Notes: a model not told the origin generated them from the letters alone. Positions 21,478-34,137 are shown, counted from the first letter of the stretch. The stretch: 64,000 nucleotides of DNA from Rhododendron vialii (GCF_030253575.1 NC_080557.1:30907501-30971500); one strand, 5' to 3'. Numbers and translations: made by a program.

Positions 21478-24400
21478 GCAGAGGGAAGAAGAAGAAAGAA
21501 AAAACTAAGGTGCAGGGCTGTTCTTCACGAAATTATTCATGGTACCTAAAAAACTTGTTGATATATGGTATTTTTACTGAAGGTTCATTAATGTGTCTAT
21601 TGTATCGTGTTAAATTTTCAGAATTTTCTGAGAAGTGTAGACAAAGATAAAAATCATAAATCTAACTGTGGTCAGGATCCTATTTTTTAGTAGACAGCTT
21701 ACAAAGCTGCGTCTTTTATCAATTTTTTTATAGTTAAGAGATCCTTCTGATTATGAGTTCTTATGAGTCTAAAAGATTGATAAGTTGATGATGTTTTGGC
21801 GTTGGAATTACTAAAAAGTATTAAGTATTCGATTTTTAATGAATTTTCGAACACAGACTGTTCTGCTGGAAATTGTACTTCGCTGCACAGAATTTCTGAG
21901 TTTGGAGGTGATTTTGACTAGGTTTCTTTATTGTGAAAAATCAGGGATGAACGTTGGTGTGTGGTAATGGTGTGTACCAAATTTAGGGTTTATTATATGC
22001 ATATTCTAAATTTGGCGGATTTTACAAGTTGGTGTGTCCCTACTGAGTTTTGTATTTACTGCACTGACACATTTTGGGAAAATGATCATATCTTTTAGCT
22101 CGGGTATCGGGTTAGTGCACGGGTTGTTGATTCTGAAACTAGACTCGTATGTCTTTTGGAATATGTAAAGGTTGTGGCTTAGTTTGTACCAGGTTAAATC
22201 AGTTTTTGATTTGAAGTTGATAGACGTGCAGAATTTGTGATTTTGGACAGATTTTTGTATAACTTTAGACGAGCATAACTTTGTCATTGAACTTCGTTTT
22301 TAACAAATTTTATATCAAAATTCATGTACCGGAGGTGTACTTTCTAATGGTGGTGGTTTCATGATCTGGTTTTAACCCTATAAGAAGTTATAGGCAGAAT
22401 ACGACAGGTTGGTTGTAGATTTCAAACTAAATATAGGGGTGATGTGGTGTTTGAGTGTTACGCTTGTTTAGGGACACTTATAAACCTTTAAGACGGACAT
22501 GCTTGTATGCGTTAAGCATCGTTAACCTATTGTTAGTGTTATAGATTATTTTCAAGAGTTGGTGATAACGTTTAAGCGTTCAATAAACTGATATGGTTAG
22601 CTTGTGACTAGGTAACAAGCCAGTCAATTGGAGAGGTTCCGAAACCATAAGTTTGGCGTACCTCGGTCGATACAAAGGTGAGTGTGTTTGATATGGTTTT
22701 TCTCCATATAATATTGTTGTGGTGGTGAGTGTATATCTTGCTGTTTGTGATTAGCTTTTGATATGGTTATTTTTAATGAAATGTTATAGTGAGGGGTGCA
22801 TATCATGCTTTTATTGTTTAGCTTTTGATATGTTGTGAATGTTTGCATGTGAGGCACACCATGTCATAAGTCATATCGTTCAATGGACGATGGTTGGGAG
22901 CATAGTGTGTGGGACACAAGATTTGGTTGTGATATGCGTGTTTGATGAAAATGCACGCTGATAGGTGTTGATTGAACCGCCGAAGGTTAGCGTGTGAGGC
23001 ATACCATGCCGTATGCCATGCCGGCTAATTGTTGGTGGATGGGAGCATGGTATGTGGGACACCTTATCTTGGGTACATGAGATGTGGCAAACGTGCCACT
23101 GCATGTGATGTGATTACATTCATATTGTTGTGAATTAATTATTATTTCTCAGTCGGGTGGATATGTTGGTTATAACTGTTGTATACATTCTAATATTTCA
23201 GTTACATTGGTGATGTGTATTCATGTTGATATTCCTTCGGGTATTGTGGTATTATGTTGAGCATTTCTATATCTCACACACTTTGGCTTTCCTTTTTGGT
23301 CTGCCAGGTAGCAGGTTGCTTAGAGTGGATCCACTACCGGTCGTTGTGTTGAGGTGTTTTGCTAGCATCAGGTGGGGTTTTGGTTACGTTGTTGTGGAGT
23401 GCTTTAGCTGGTGCAGAACTTAATTTGTAAGGAGATGTAGCTAAGGATAGTTAAAGCTTTTAAATTGTACAGGTTGTAAGTAAGTTTGGTCGATGGCTGG
23501 TGTTCTATTTGAGGTTAGCCTTGGACGTTGTGGATAGTCGAGTTGTTGTAGGTAGTTGATGAATAAATTGGTTTATTCAAGTTGTGAGTAAGTCGTCGGT
23601 GGATGTGTTGAAATATAGAATTTTTAAAGTATTATAATGCAAATGTAGTTTATTGGTTGTGCGATGTCATGTTTGGTTGGTCAATACGTTGACTCATTTT
23701 TATGTTAAGGTGATAAGTCTTCCGCTGGGTGTTTATTTTTGACAGGTTGTGAGGTGTGATTTGGTCTTCTGTGTGGAATGCCACGTGGTCGCGCCGACTC
23801 GGGCCCACTTTGGGTGCCGTTTGCAGGGCAGGGCGTGACAGGCAATGTAACCAAGGGCATGAATATTACTAGTTTTCAATGAGAGACCAAATAAGAATGT
23901 AGTATTCGAGCAATCTAAGGAAAAAGAAGGAAAATCTGAACCAGTAACATGCCCCCCAAAGGCGGTGGCATACATGACCGTCTTCATTGACTGAGCATGC
24001 TAAGGAAAGGTTCCTTGTGCATAGTTCATCACAGATACTTCCGCATACATTGTTAAGACAAATTCCAACTACCTTAACATTGTTCATGACAATTTAATAT
24101 GGCACCAGAGCAGACAAGACCTAGTCTTTTAACACAACAGCCGACTTAAATTGTATTGATGGCATGTGTTACCCGCTTAGATGCTTTGGTATTACATTGT
24201 TACGACGAATTTCTATCAGCTTAACATTTTTGATAAATGATTAGCAATGCAACATGGTATCACAAGCAGCATAAATCTTGTCATCGAAACTCATCGCTTA
24301 CTTGAAAATTGTAACATTGGCATGTGTTTGACCCACTTGTGCATATGCTCACATAGACTCGGGTATGGTCATATGGGTGTGAGACACAGGTAAGTGCCAA

Positions 24401-27400
24401 TAACACACGAAACAATATTCATAATTTCTTCATATCGCTATTAAAAATTCTAAGTTAAATAGCAAGGCAGCCTTTCCACTTGGCTTTTCGAGGCTTTTAT
24501 TTGGTCCTTATTTGAAATTTTTTCGCGTTTGTTAGTTTTGCGCCAAACAACTTTTTTGGGATTTTTCTTGAATTTTTCCAAGAAAAATGACGAGAGGAAT
24601 CGGAAAAATAAAGAATTATAACCAAAACCCATTTTTTGGGGGAAAAATTCAAGTAAAGCCCAAAAAGTTGTTTGGCGCAAAACTAACAAACGCGAAAAAA
24701 AATTGAGTACGTACAAATCAAAAAGGCAAGTTGGCTGTTTCTGGAATTTATAAGTTCTAAGTATCGCTTGTTCGATGAATGTCAGCTACACATGTAAGTA
24801 TCTCTTTCCTTTACCATGTTCCGAGAGTTCAACACAAGTATTTAAATAGATTAGAAGTCCATAAACCAAAGTGGACAAGAGTCTAGCGGATACAAGAAAA
24901 TGTGGTCAGATAGAACTAAAAAGTGTACATCTTTCTCAAGCATCTTCAGCTTTTGGGTCAATCTGTGATTTAGCATGGAATCAAAACTATCAGAGCTTTG
25001 GTTGGTTGCATAAGGTCCTGAGTTCTCAGTCTCGTAATCTTTTACCCCGGTATAATTGCTGTTCTGTGATAGTTTCAGTTTCACGTGCATTACTGGACCA
25101 TATCCAGTTCAATTTGACTGTCTTTCCGCAAGTCAAATGAGGCCAAAGATGCGGATCTAGTTAAGTTCAATTATTAGAAGACAACTGTCTAGCATCTACG
25201 CTACTTTGTCAACTTTTGATTCTATGCATAGAGCACTACAACAAACAATGAAACCTCATCTAAGCCGAAGACACCATAAAAACATGCCATAATGACACCA
25301 ACAGGCAACAAAAATGCACATTTAAGGAATCTGTCGGTCTCCAGTCCTCCTCCGCCCATACCCACATCATTTGGGGATAACATTTTTTTTTTTTTTAATC
25401 ACGGCATTTGGAGATACCATGGGTCTTGTTATTAGTGTTGTAAGGAATTGATTCTCACCTTTCCTCTTAGAGTGCAGGCAATCCCAGTGGGCTGACCTTC
25501 TCTGAGTTTGAAGGTAGCAATGGCCTTCTTTGCCCGTGTTATCACTGGCCTCTGCCCAGTGATGCTTGCCAACTCTTTTACTGCTGCATCCAGACCTTTT
25601 TCATTCTGTGCAGCTTGTCCCATACCACAGTTTACCACAATCTTCTCAAGTTTTGGAACCTAACCACAAAAATGGGAAAAAAATAAAAGTGGATAATTAT
25701 ACTTTGAATAAATAAATGAAAGAACCAAAGAAACAAGAGGGGAAGAAATACAGTGTTTGTATGTTGGAACAGATAATAAACCACAGGATAGGCCAGAAAA
25801 TCAGAGTTTGTATGTTTCCACAAAAAATAACTCCAAGTCTCCTAGAAAGTATGCAAGGGAAACAAGTATACATGCATATCATGTATATACATGATACATC
25901 AGCAAAGACAGCACACAGGGCATAGAAATATCCTTTATTAAGAGTAATGTTCAGGTGACCACATTCAGTTACCGCATTCGCATATGCACCTTATGTAGCA
26001 CTAAGAAGAACACCGAATGGGCCAGACAAGTTGCCACATCAGATGGTGTCGAACACATAGAACGTATCCCGATGTGTAATTCTAAACGGCCAAATCTAAC
26101 CCTGTTTAGCAGCTGAGAAAACCGAATGAAATCTACCATACCAGTTAACCATTGCAACATACATCGCCCAATAGGGATAGAAATCAAGGCATATGATATG
26201 CACTAACTAGTTGCATTCAAGCTCAATCTAAGCTTCTGCACTCCCGGGTCCAAACACCACATAGTTTCACAATCCAACCCCAATTTCTTTTCCTACATTC
26301 TCTCAGGCTCAGCAACCAAACACATGGAAAGCTAAAGACTCCAACACATTGTATCATCTCGACATATCCGCATCAAATGTACACCCTCCTCCATCCCAGA
26401 AAGATTTGTCAGCCCCGCAAAACGATAATTGAAAACTAATGCATTCTTCTCAAAAAATATTCAAAGTTTCAAACATTTTGCCGCTAACTATTACTTAATA
26501 TCAATGGGTTCTTTTAATTTCTCAAAAAAAGTTTGAATATTTCCAGATAATCTTTTTGGCATGGACAGGGCAGACCAAGGGGTCCTGCACACCTCCCAAC
26601 TAACCCATTATTTCTACTACGTTTTAAGCTTTGTTGGTAAAAATTATGAAGAAAAATCCCCACAAAATTGTGTAATTATTATATAAGGACGATATTTTGT
26701 TGTTATAATACATGTGATTTGGTCTGGGCAAAAAAGAATCCTGCGCCGCCACTGGCACGGGAAGAGTATAAAAGTTCATCAAGGCCCTATTTAGTTGCAC
26801 GGAAATGATGGAAAAATCAACTTTCTTGTAACTTTATGGCCCCGTTCAGTTGCACAGAAAGGATGGAAAAGGATGGAAAAATTAACTTTCCAGTAATTTT
26901 CTATGTGATTAGTTACCCGGAAAGTTATAGGACTCACAGCTTCAACTTTCCCACTGGGTAACATTTTCCTGCAAAATAGGTCTTGCAAGATTTATCGTCA
27001 ACAGAACACACACAAGAAAATAAATTTCATTTTCCTTTACTTCACCTCCCTTCACTTTTTCTGGGAACCAATTTCCCACACAATATTTCCGACAATTGAA
27101 CAGATCCTTAGTATATTCAGTTACTAGGAATTAGGAAAGTTGTAAGAGCCACATCTTGAACTTTCCTACTGGGAAACACTTTCCCGCAGAATAAGCCTTG
27201 CTAAAAGGAAGGAATTATTGTTTTCCTGCAAAAAAATTTGTCAAGACAACAAACACAAGAAAATAAATGTCATTTTCCTTTGCTTCACCTCACTTTCACC
27301 TTTATTGGGAACCAATTTTCCACACAACATTCCCACAACTGAACAGAGCCCAATAGTTTTAGAAATATATAAATGTTCGAACATTCGAGCACTGGACCCC

Positions 27401-27738
27401 AAGAACCATCGGCATGAACACACCTATATAGGCCTATACACAGTTTCGAAATACGGATACATGTACGGTTACGAGTATACCTGGTGAATGTTGGTGTAGG
27501 AGAATTCTTCTTTAAGCAAGGGGATGATCTTTTCGAGGTAATTCGTCTTAAGCCGATGGACCTTCGTTGCGTCCGTTTTGTCGACCAAAACTACCGACGC
27601 TGCCTTGACGGAGAGACCGCCCCATCTGTTTCTTGGGTTTCCGTACGGTAACCGGACGGAATGTAGAGTCGGAACTGCAGTGAATTGACCGGGGAACGAC
27701 GGGGTTGTAGAGCGGAGGAGAGAGGGTGACGACGCCAT
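19875..27738 (-). CDS. RPL5: Plastid 50S ribosomal protein L5 (uL5c), nuclear encoded, three exons
   Basis: Exons on the minus strand are 27738-27481, 25659-25459 and 20216-19875 (TAA at 19877-19875). Introns are GT-AG and in phase 0, and the joined frame is 801 nt, 266 residues. Residues 1 to about 45 are Ser/Pro/Arg-rich and lack acidic residues, as in a chloroplast transit peptide. The mature part follows the L5 family: [58 protein letters not shown] and [20 protein letters not shown], then [19 protein letters not shown] and [18 protein letters not shown]. The basic C-terminal [10 protein letters not shown] extension is typical of plant plastid L5 (At4g01310). The protein binds 5S rRNA in the plastid large subunit. 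Intron 1 is 1.8 kb and intron 2 is 5.2 kb. The symbol follows plant usage for the plastid protein; the cytosolic L5 is a different family (uL18). Confidence 0.95.
20354..20738. mobile_element. Possible foldback element in uL5c intron 2
   Basis: The left side reads CTATGTAGCACGGATATGG and the right side, as reverse complement, CTATGAAGCACTGACACTC. Inside there are ACACGG and CCGTGTCC motifs in inverted order. A diverged relative may be at 11746-11922 (TATGAAGCACGAACATG to GTGTCACTTCATA). Boundaries are uncertain. Confidence 0.4.
21208..23840 (+). mobile_element. Solo LTR, 2633 bp, Gypsy-type, in uL5c intron 2
   Basis: It runs from TGGAATACCTGCCCCGG to GCAGGGCAGGGCGTGACA and is flanked by a perfect 5-bp duplication GGCAA (21203-21207 and 23841-23845). 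TG...CA termini with a 5-bp duplication and no internal retrotransposon domain define a solo LTR left by recombination. A GTGACA end with a CGCCC motif and great length suggest a Tekay/Del-like Ty3/Gypsy family (inference). It is probably on the plus strand, antisense to uL5c, judged from a TATATAG box near 21379 and the 3' end type. It contains a (GA)n tract at 21433-21474. Confidence 0.85.
22855..23054. repeat. Two tandem hairpin units in the solo LTR
   Basis: Unit 1 pairs CACACCATG (22855-22863) with CATAGTGTG (22901-22909). Unit 2 pairs CATACCATG (23000-23008) with CATGGTATG (23046-23054). Both loops are 37 nt, and each holds an inner short stem. The units are 145 bp apart. Confidence 0.65.
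23987..24330. repeat. Two diverged repeats with primer-binding-site-like motifs
   Basis: GGCACCAGAGC near 24101 and GGTATCACAAGC near 24255 resemble the initiator-Met tRNA primer site of LTR retrotransposons (TGGTATCAGAGC). The sequences before them share CGAATTTCTATCAGCTTAAC-like and TTAACATT blocks. They are probably old retrotransposon debris in intron 2; boundaries are not clear. Confidence 0.35.
24506..24712. mobile_element. Foldback MITE in uL5c intron 2
   Basis: TCGCGTTTGTTAGTTTTGCG and its reverse complement CGCAAAACTAACAAACGCGA are perfect. The pairing continues through GCCAAACAACTTTTT and TTGAATTTTTCC on both arms. Flanking CCACTTGGC and its partner GCAAGTTGGC may be the outer ends. 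Confidence 0.75.
26838..27107. mobile_element. MITE (GGCCCCGTTCAGTTGC family) in uL5c intron 1
   Basis: The left end GGCCCCGTTCAGTTGCAC and the reverse-complemented right end GGATCTGTTCAATTGTC match. A related truncated copy follows at about 27115-27352, ending CAACTGAACAGAGCCC, and a full relative lies at 47975-48270. Confidence 0.65.
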
Positions 27739-28036
27739 GGGAGATGGGGCTCTGTGGTCTGATTTTCGGTGTTTGTGGTTAGAGCTTTTCAGCTGGAACT
27801 GGAAGTGATGAGATTGCTGTTTGGGAAACGGGTCTGGGTTTGACTTTATTTACGAAACAACCCTGTCGTGTCCAAGTTACTAATTTTAGAGTTTTTTTTT
27901 TTTTTTTTATCAAAATATTTTGGAGTAATTATTAGTGATGGTAAAATTTATAAGATAAATAATTTCCACGCTCCTTGTATTTAGGAAAGAAAAATATAGT
28001 ATGTGTATATAAAAAAAAAATAGTATGAATTTAAAA

Positions 28037-28664
28037 GGGCAAAGTCCACTTTCACCCCATATGGTTATTATCATGTGCGGATACCCCCTTATGGTTCAAA
28101 ATTAACCACATAACCTACTTGTGGTTTTGAAAATATACGGATAGACCCCTGCCGTCATGTTTTCCATCTATATTAACGGAGGTGTATCTCACATGCTTCT
28201 AGAATGTAATCTGAGTCGTTCATAATGTATTAAATAAAGAATAGAGTATCTCTATAAAAAATCATCTCGATCAAGCATCAATAACCCAGTGACCTAATTT
28301 TTAGTAATTTGAAATTTTAATTTCATAACAAAATCGATTCGACCATGAGCTTTCTATTTTTTGATTGACTTGAATTTCGGCATAGATGTAATACTCGTCA
28401 AAATTTACAATATTAACGGTTTGGATTCAATTTTTGGTATAAGGGATGGTGTGATTAGATTTTAAAAAAAAAGAAGAATTCAGAAACATGATGAGAGTAT
28501 ATCGGTCTTTTAATATTGTGTTCGTTAGTATGGATGGAAAACATGACGGTAAGAGGTGTATCAGCACATTTTCAAAACCACAGGTAGGTCATGTGGTCAG
28601 TTTTGAACCATAAAGGGGTATCCGCACATGATGATAACCACAGAGGTAAAAGTGGACTTTATCC
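28037..28664. mobile_element. Mutator-like (MULE) MITE, 628 bp
   Basis: Terminal inverted repeats are about 150 bp long: GGGCAAAGTCCACTTTCAC at the left and GGATAAAGTCCACTTTTAC as reverse complement of the right end. They continue through TCATGTGCGGATACCCC, ATGGTTCAAAA and CCGTCATGTTTTCCATC. A perfect 9-bp duplication, AATTTAAAA, flanks it (28028-28036 and 28665-28673). Long ends and a 9-bp duplication are the Mutator signature. There is no transposase. Confidence 0.88.
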
Positions 28665-28679
28665 AATTTAAAAGGGAGT

Positions 28680-29400
28680 GCAAAAATTACTTCCCAAATT
28701 TAATTTCATCTTAAAATAGAGTTGGCTTCTCTGCGGTAACCCAACTACATGATTCATCTTGATGATACATGGTTCATTTTTATAATCTAAATCGTTTATT
28801 TTCTAAAATTTGTTGAAAATATCAAACAATTTTATAAAAAATCACGCTCATCAGTATCAAACAATGTATTTTCAGAACACATTTTTCTTGAAAAAAACGG
28901 ATCCAAATGGATACCATTCAATGTCCCAGAATCCATTTTTCTCAATAGAAATATTTTCCGAAAAATATGCTAATCCAATATGATGAACATGATTTTTAGC
29001 ATTATTTGCAGTTCTACAAAACTAACGGTTTAAATTATACTAGATGCGGCCACGTGCAAAACACAAATATTATGTGCCCGTTGACGAGGAAATACTATTT
29101 TGTTTGAGGGCAAAGATTAATGTTGTTTTTGATGGTAAAGGTGGAAATGCAAGAATGATACTAGAAGAGTTATGAATGCATATTACATTACTTAAAGTAG
29201 CAAAAAGTCTAGCTGAAAATATTTTGTTGTTGAAAGCCAATCATTGCAAGGCATGAAAATCATGCCCGTTGAAGATAACATTTTGTTTTAGGGCAAAAAT
29301 TGCTGCTATTTTTTATTCTTAGGGTGGGAATGTAGGAGTGCAGCAAAAGCAATTGACAGTCACAAGGAATGAAAAAGCATCAATGGAAAACTTCATCAGA
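28680..29400. other. Intergenic stretch, no gene seen
   Basis: A/T-rich. Two diverged segments at about 29085-29160 and 29265-29345 share ATTTTGTTTGAGGGCAAAGA-like and GGTGGAAATGCAAGA-like blocks. Confidence 0.3.
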
Positions 29401-32400
29401 AACATAGCATTCACATCAAATCAATAGTTCCAAGTACATTACTTAATCTACACTACAAAGTTGCAAAATAAAGCAAGGAAAAAAAAATTCTAATTTCAAG
29501 ATTACAAGTTCAACTTATAAGAGAATCCTTGAAAAAGAAATCTTCAACCTAAAAGAGTCTAATACAACTGAATGGTATCTGCAAACATAATTACAGATAT
29601 CACCAAAACTCTATATCTCTTTCAAAAGACCTTTACTTGCATATGGGTATTCTCCAAACGGTCTACTACAATTGAATTGCATTTGCTACCACAATTATAT
29701 ATAGAATAAGGTTCAAAACACAAATTCTCTCTCAAAAGACCTTTAATTTCACATGGGTATTCAGTAAACGTGTTCAATCACCACCAATTAATAATACCAA
29801 CAACACCATATGAAACAAATGAGACATGTAACACCATTTCGCACACAAGAACACTACCAAAAATCAAACCAAAGCTAAATCGAACAACATTTAGTGAGAT
29901 TACATAATACAAACTCCTTTCAAGTTTCCAAATTTCCTATGGGACTTAATCACACCAATAGCACCAAAACACACATTTACTAAACCAAAAAGAAACCCAA
30001 TATCAACAGTCACTATTAATGAGCAACAGGGGTAACCACACAAAACACCTTTCACATCAATAAGGTCCTCAGAGAGCGAGCATATGAGGCGGAGCTGGTG
30101 TTTCTTGAAAAAATGGAACAAAACCCGATAGCAGCCTACTACGACCACACAATAGTGAATGCCTATATGTCGCATGATTCCTATTGGTAGAAACGACAGC
30201 AAGACAAACTACCTTGCCTGCATGAGCAATCTATAAAATAACAAATGGATGTGCCTCTACATGCACAAGAATGATGCCAAATCTTATCTCAACCGTGAAA
30301 CAACGCACAGATAACAACTTTGGCAGGGACATGGAAAAGAGGGAATCAATCACAAAACAATTTGGGGAGGTTTCATCATATTTATTACTACGGAAAATGA
30401 AAGCGAATAATATAAACATAAATCTCGGCAAAACACAATAAGGAGAGACGCATAGCGCAAACACGGTAAAAATTAACGAACAACCTAATTTCCCAGTGGA
30501 TCTATAAAATTTACCATTTTCCTGGAACTGAACTGACCACCAAACTGACCTAATCATTCATCCACGAATGACCCTGTACAGACATCATCTCCAACGCTCA
30601 AAGGACCTAATCCTAGGATAGAAGTTAATATTCTGCCTATATTAAAAGTTTGGAGGGTCGGCATATTCTTTTGAAATCTAACAAAGCCTAAAATGACCCA
30701 AAATCCTGATAGTGACGAATGATGTTCCTAATAATATCTAGCAGGAATTAATGCATGAAAGTGAAGCGAGGAAAGCCAACTACCTTCGATGTTGCCGTAT
30801 TTGCTCTCATTCATCAAATATGCTCTTGGGATCAAAACAACCAAGTAGAAACTCCCAAATTTCACCTCTGATTGAAGGATGGATCCCTTAATTTTGCCAC
30901 GATTACATTATGACGCGTCAATCCCCAAAACAAATGGTAATATTTGGTGGAAGGAATAAGAAGCACCAAGTGGCATATCGCATTATTCATTTGCAAAGCA
31001 AAACCAATTAGTTTATTTTTATGCCTTTAGTGCATATTTGGAATATCATATAGTGAATGGCCAGGTAAAGTTCATTTTGTTATCATGGCAGCATCCAACC
31101 CCAGTTAGCTGGGAACTGGATTGCATTTTATAGTGTACACAAGGACTATGATACACAAGATGTGAATGAACAATTGACAGGACTATCCACCCCCAAACTT
31201 GGAATATCTGACACTGAAAAAAAGGAGTATGGGTGCATGAAGTTCAGCCTAATTGATTAAGAAAGGCTGTAAGAAGAAATTCTGGATCTGCGATCTTTTG
31301 GTAAACTCAAACTTGCAAGTCAGCAATGTTAGCTATTTGGTTACTGGCCAATATGCACTCTACCGTTTTGAGCAAAATTATTCTACCATATTCATACACT
31401 ACTCGGCCATCAAACAAAAAAGAAAGAGGACTGATCAAAGATCACGCAGACAAAGAATTAGTGCACATCAATTAATTCCAAGAAGCATCTTACCACGTGA
31501 AGCATCTTACATGCTTGGGTAATATTTTGATGGTAGTTGAAACCATGGAGATGAAATCTTACCCCGCATTGTATTTGACTAAGTGTCCTGCCTATATCAA
31601 GATAGCCATCTGGAGTAAATGCAGCCTGCTACTTTTGCACGCTAAGAGTTCTGGCAGCCTGATGAAATATTTAAAATCAGTAAAATCATTACAAACTAAG
31701 CCATAGAAAATTAAATTAATATGAGTCAGAGAGTGATTAAACCTAATGAACATCAATTGCCATTCGAGGTGGAATAGCACTGAATGATAATGACATGGAG
31801 CATGGGAGAGAGATTTCACATTTGACAACCTGTCACAAATAGCTCTAATTACAAATAGTTCATGTTACAAATGTTGAATTGAAAACTTAAAAGAGAATCT
31901 AATAACCAACATTGGAATCAGGAAAACAGGATTATAGTGTTGAAAATCCACTTGCGTTCACAAGATAAGATAAATTTGTAACCAATTCAAAGCTGATGAA
32001 TTTCACAGAATTCACTCCAACCAAATCCCTAACATTATTGACAAAACGAGTTGGCCATGATTTTTAACCATGCCTTAATAGTACGGTACTACCAAAAATG
32101 TCATGTTGTGACCTTGTAGAAATCGTCTACAAAACAATTTCAAATTCAAGAACCCCAATTTTGAAACAAAATTCACATACAACCACAATGGAAAATTTCT
32201 TCACTTAAATTTCTAAAAAACTATATCCGTAGTGAACAAGCATAGAGGTTGTTGGCAATTCCGTAACAAAAGTTGATCTATTAGAGACTGGCAGCATGGA
32301 TATCTTTTCTATCCGTGGTTGGCAGTTGTTACTAATGAAAAAATGCAAATCAATAGTAGCAAGCAAATTGGTACTGATAGACCCATGGGACAGTACTAAG

Positions 32401-33935
32401 GAGGAATATTGAGTCACACACATGATTCAAGATTATTCAACAGGCACAAGAGTGGTCTACAAGTCAAACATAGTAGTTGAAACAAAGATACAATCCATAC
32501 ACTTGAAGCTATCATTCTTGAAGAAGAAAATTAGACAACTAACTTACATGCAAGAGTTGAATAATTGTAGCTTGCCACAAAAACCTTGCAACTATCTGCA
32601 AACACATACAGAGATTGAACAGAATAGTATTAGCCAATAATCAATATTCTCTTACCAACATTAAATGAGGCATCATAACAGTTTTATAGTATTCTCTCTC
32701 AAAAGAGAGACTAAGCAAGAGATCCAATCTTTCACGTTACGCACACTAATTTAAAAAATAAAGAAGAGAGCAGGTAAGAACAACTTAAATAACAATACAA
32801 CAAGACAATGGAAGCACAAAAAGTTGTACTCCGGATATAGATGCTTAGGAAACTCAATCCCAACAAGATGTTATCCTTGAACCATAAGGAACAATTTTAC
32901 TAATAACTTAAACCGATGAACAATTTTACTAACTCAATCCCAACAACTTAAACCGTAAGGAACAATTTTACTAACTAATGTTCTTGCTGAATGAGCACTC
33001 ATGTTATCCTTGCCCTGCTTTTATATGTTTCTCATGTTGGGAAAGATTCTGTGAAAATAAGAGGTACCACAAATAGAAAGAAGCCATAAGTAAATAGTAA
33101 ATACCAAAGATTAGTCACCGCCCCTACTAACTGCTAGGGTAGAACATACTTAACTCTTGGTTGAAACCTTTTTCTGAAATATGACCATAGTATTTTGATA
33201 GTTACATGCAGTAAGAATCAGCAATAATTTCCATAGCCTTCTGGGATTTTGGCCATGCATTGTCTGTTATATGTAATATCCTTTGTTTGTGTGAAGTTCA
33301 TTGGAAGTTTAAAATGTACGGGGGTTGGTAGTAACATAGGCTTTTAAAGATGAGTGAATTGATAAAAACATAGGTTTCTTTCACACAGGTAAGGCCTACG
33401 AAGCCTTTGGCATGGTGGGAAGGTGGGGGTCATATACTGGGAGGAAGACTTCAAGCTTTGATCGACAAACCCCATTCTGGTTCTGTATGAAATTACAAAA
33501 CCTAACTTTTGTTTCATGGACTAAATAAAGAAGAACCAAAACAAGCCCTAACTTTGGAAAAAGGTTTAGAAACGATGGTGGATTTTGGCCATTTTTTGAT
33601 GGCGAGTACTCACCTCTGACGAGACGACAACAAAACACGAATAAGAGAAGAGAAGACACCAGAAGCAATCCAGTAAAACCCACCTTTAGCCCACAGTACC
33701 CACCAGCAGCGAAACAAAGAAGCCAGCCCAAATCAACAGACCACAAAGGAGAGCAGGTAAAAAGAAAACGGGAAGAAAAAACCCTAATCCCAACAGTTAC
33801 CTCTGGACGGCAAGCAAAAACGCAGCCAACGTCAAGGAATCCGGAAAATCGCCCGAGAACTATTCTTTTTCTCCACCTATTCCGCCTGAACGAAACGGAG
33901 AAAGGAAAACGGGGGTGGGTGGAGAGGTGGAGCAA
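29400..33935 (-). other. Possible transcribed locus A, unresolved
   Basis: The right end on the minus strand looks like a gene 5' end: a C/T-rich leader from about 33935 and good donors (CCAGAG then GTAACT at about 33801; TCAGAG then GTGAGT at about 33612). A candidate internal exon is at 31627-31561, with acceptor TAGCAG, 67 nt open in one frame (AAFTPDGYLDIGRTLSQIQC) and donor GTAAGA. No family was recognised and no full frame could be joined. A 179-codon open frame covers 33396-33935 but spans these donors, so it is probably not real. The left end shows short duplications (29622 and 29737, CAAAAGACCTTTA). Confidence 0.25.
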
Positions 33936-34003
33936 TAAGATCCGCGTATTTTACTGGCGAGGAAAAGTCAGGAATACCCTCAAGCCCACAACGTGGGAGA
34001 GTT

Positions 34004-34065
34004 CAATTGGGGGGTAAATGTGTCCCAAATCGAAAATAAGCCATCCGAAAAACTGCTTCTTTTTA
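34004..34065. repeat. Sequence block shared with 40334-40395
   Basis: CAATTGGGGGGTAAATGTGT and CCATCCGAAAA match CAATTGAGGGGCAAATATGT and CCATCCGAAAA at 40334 with few changes. A further match, ATAACGG(T/C)TGG, lies beyond on both. Each block sits just upstream of a minus-strand gene-like 5' end. Confidence 0.7.
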
Positions 34066-34137
34066 TATAACGGTTGGGTTGGAAAATGGTAGAATGGTAA
34101 AAGAGGCCGCAAAAGAACAAGTAAAAGTGGGAAGTAA

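Noticed and set aside
33396..33935. 179-codon minus-strand open frame
   Set aside because: It spans two good splice-donor sites, has a Leu/Phe/Cys-rich low-complexity look and no family motif. More likely leader and intron of an unresolved transcript than a protein.
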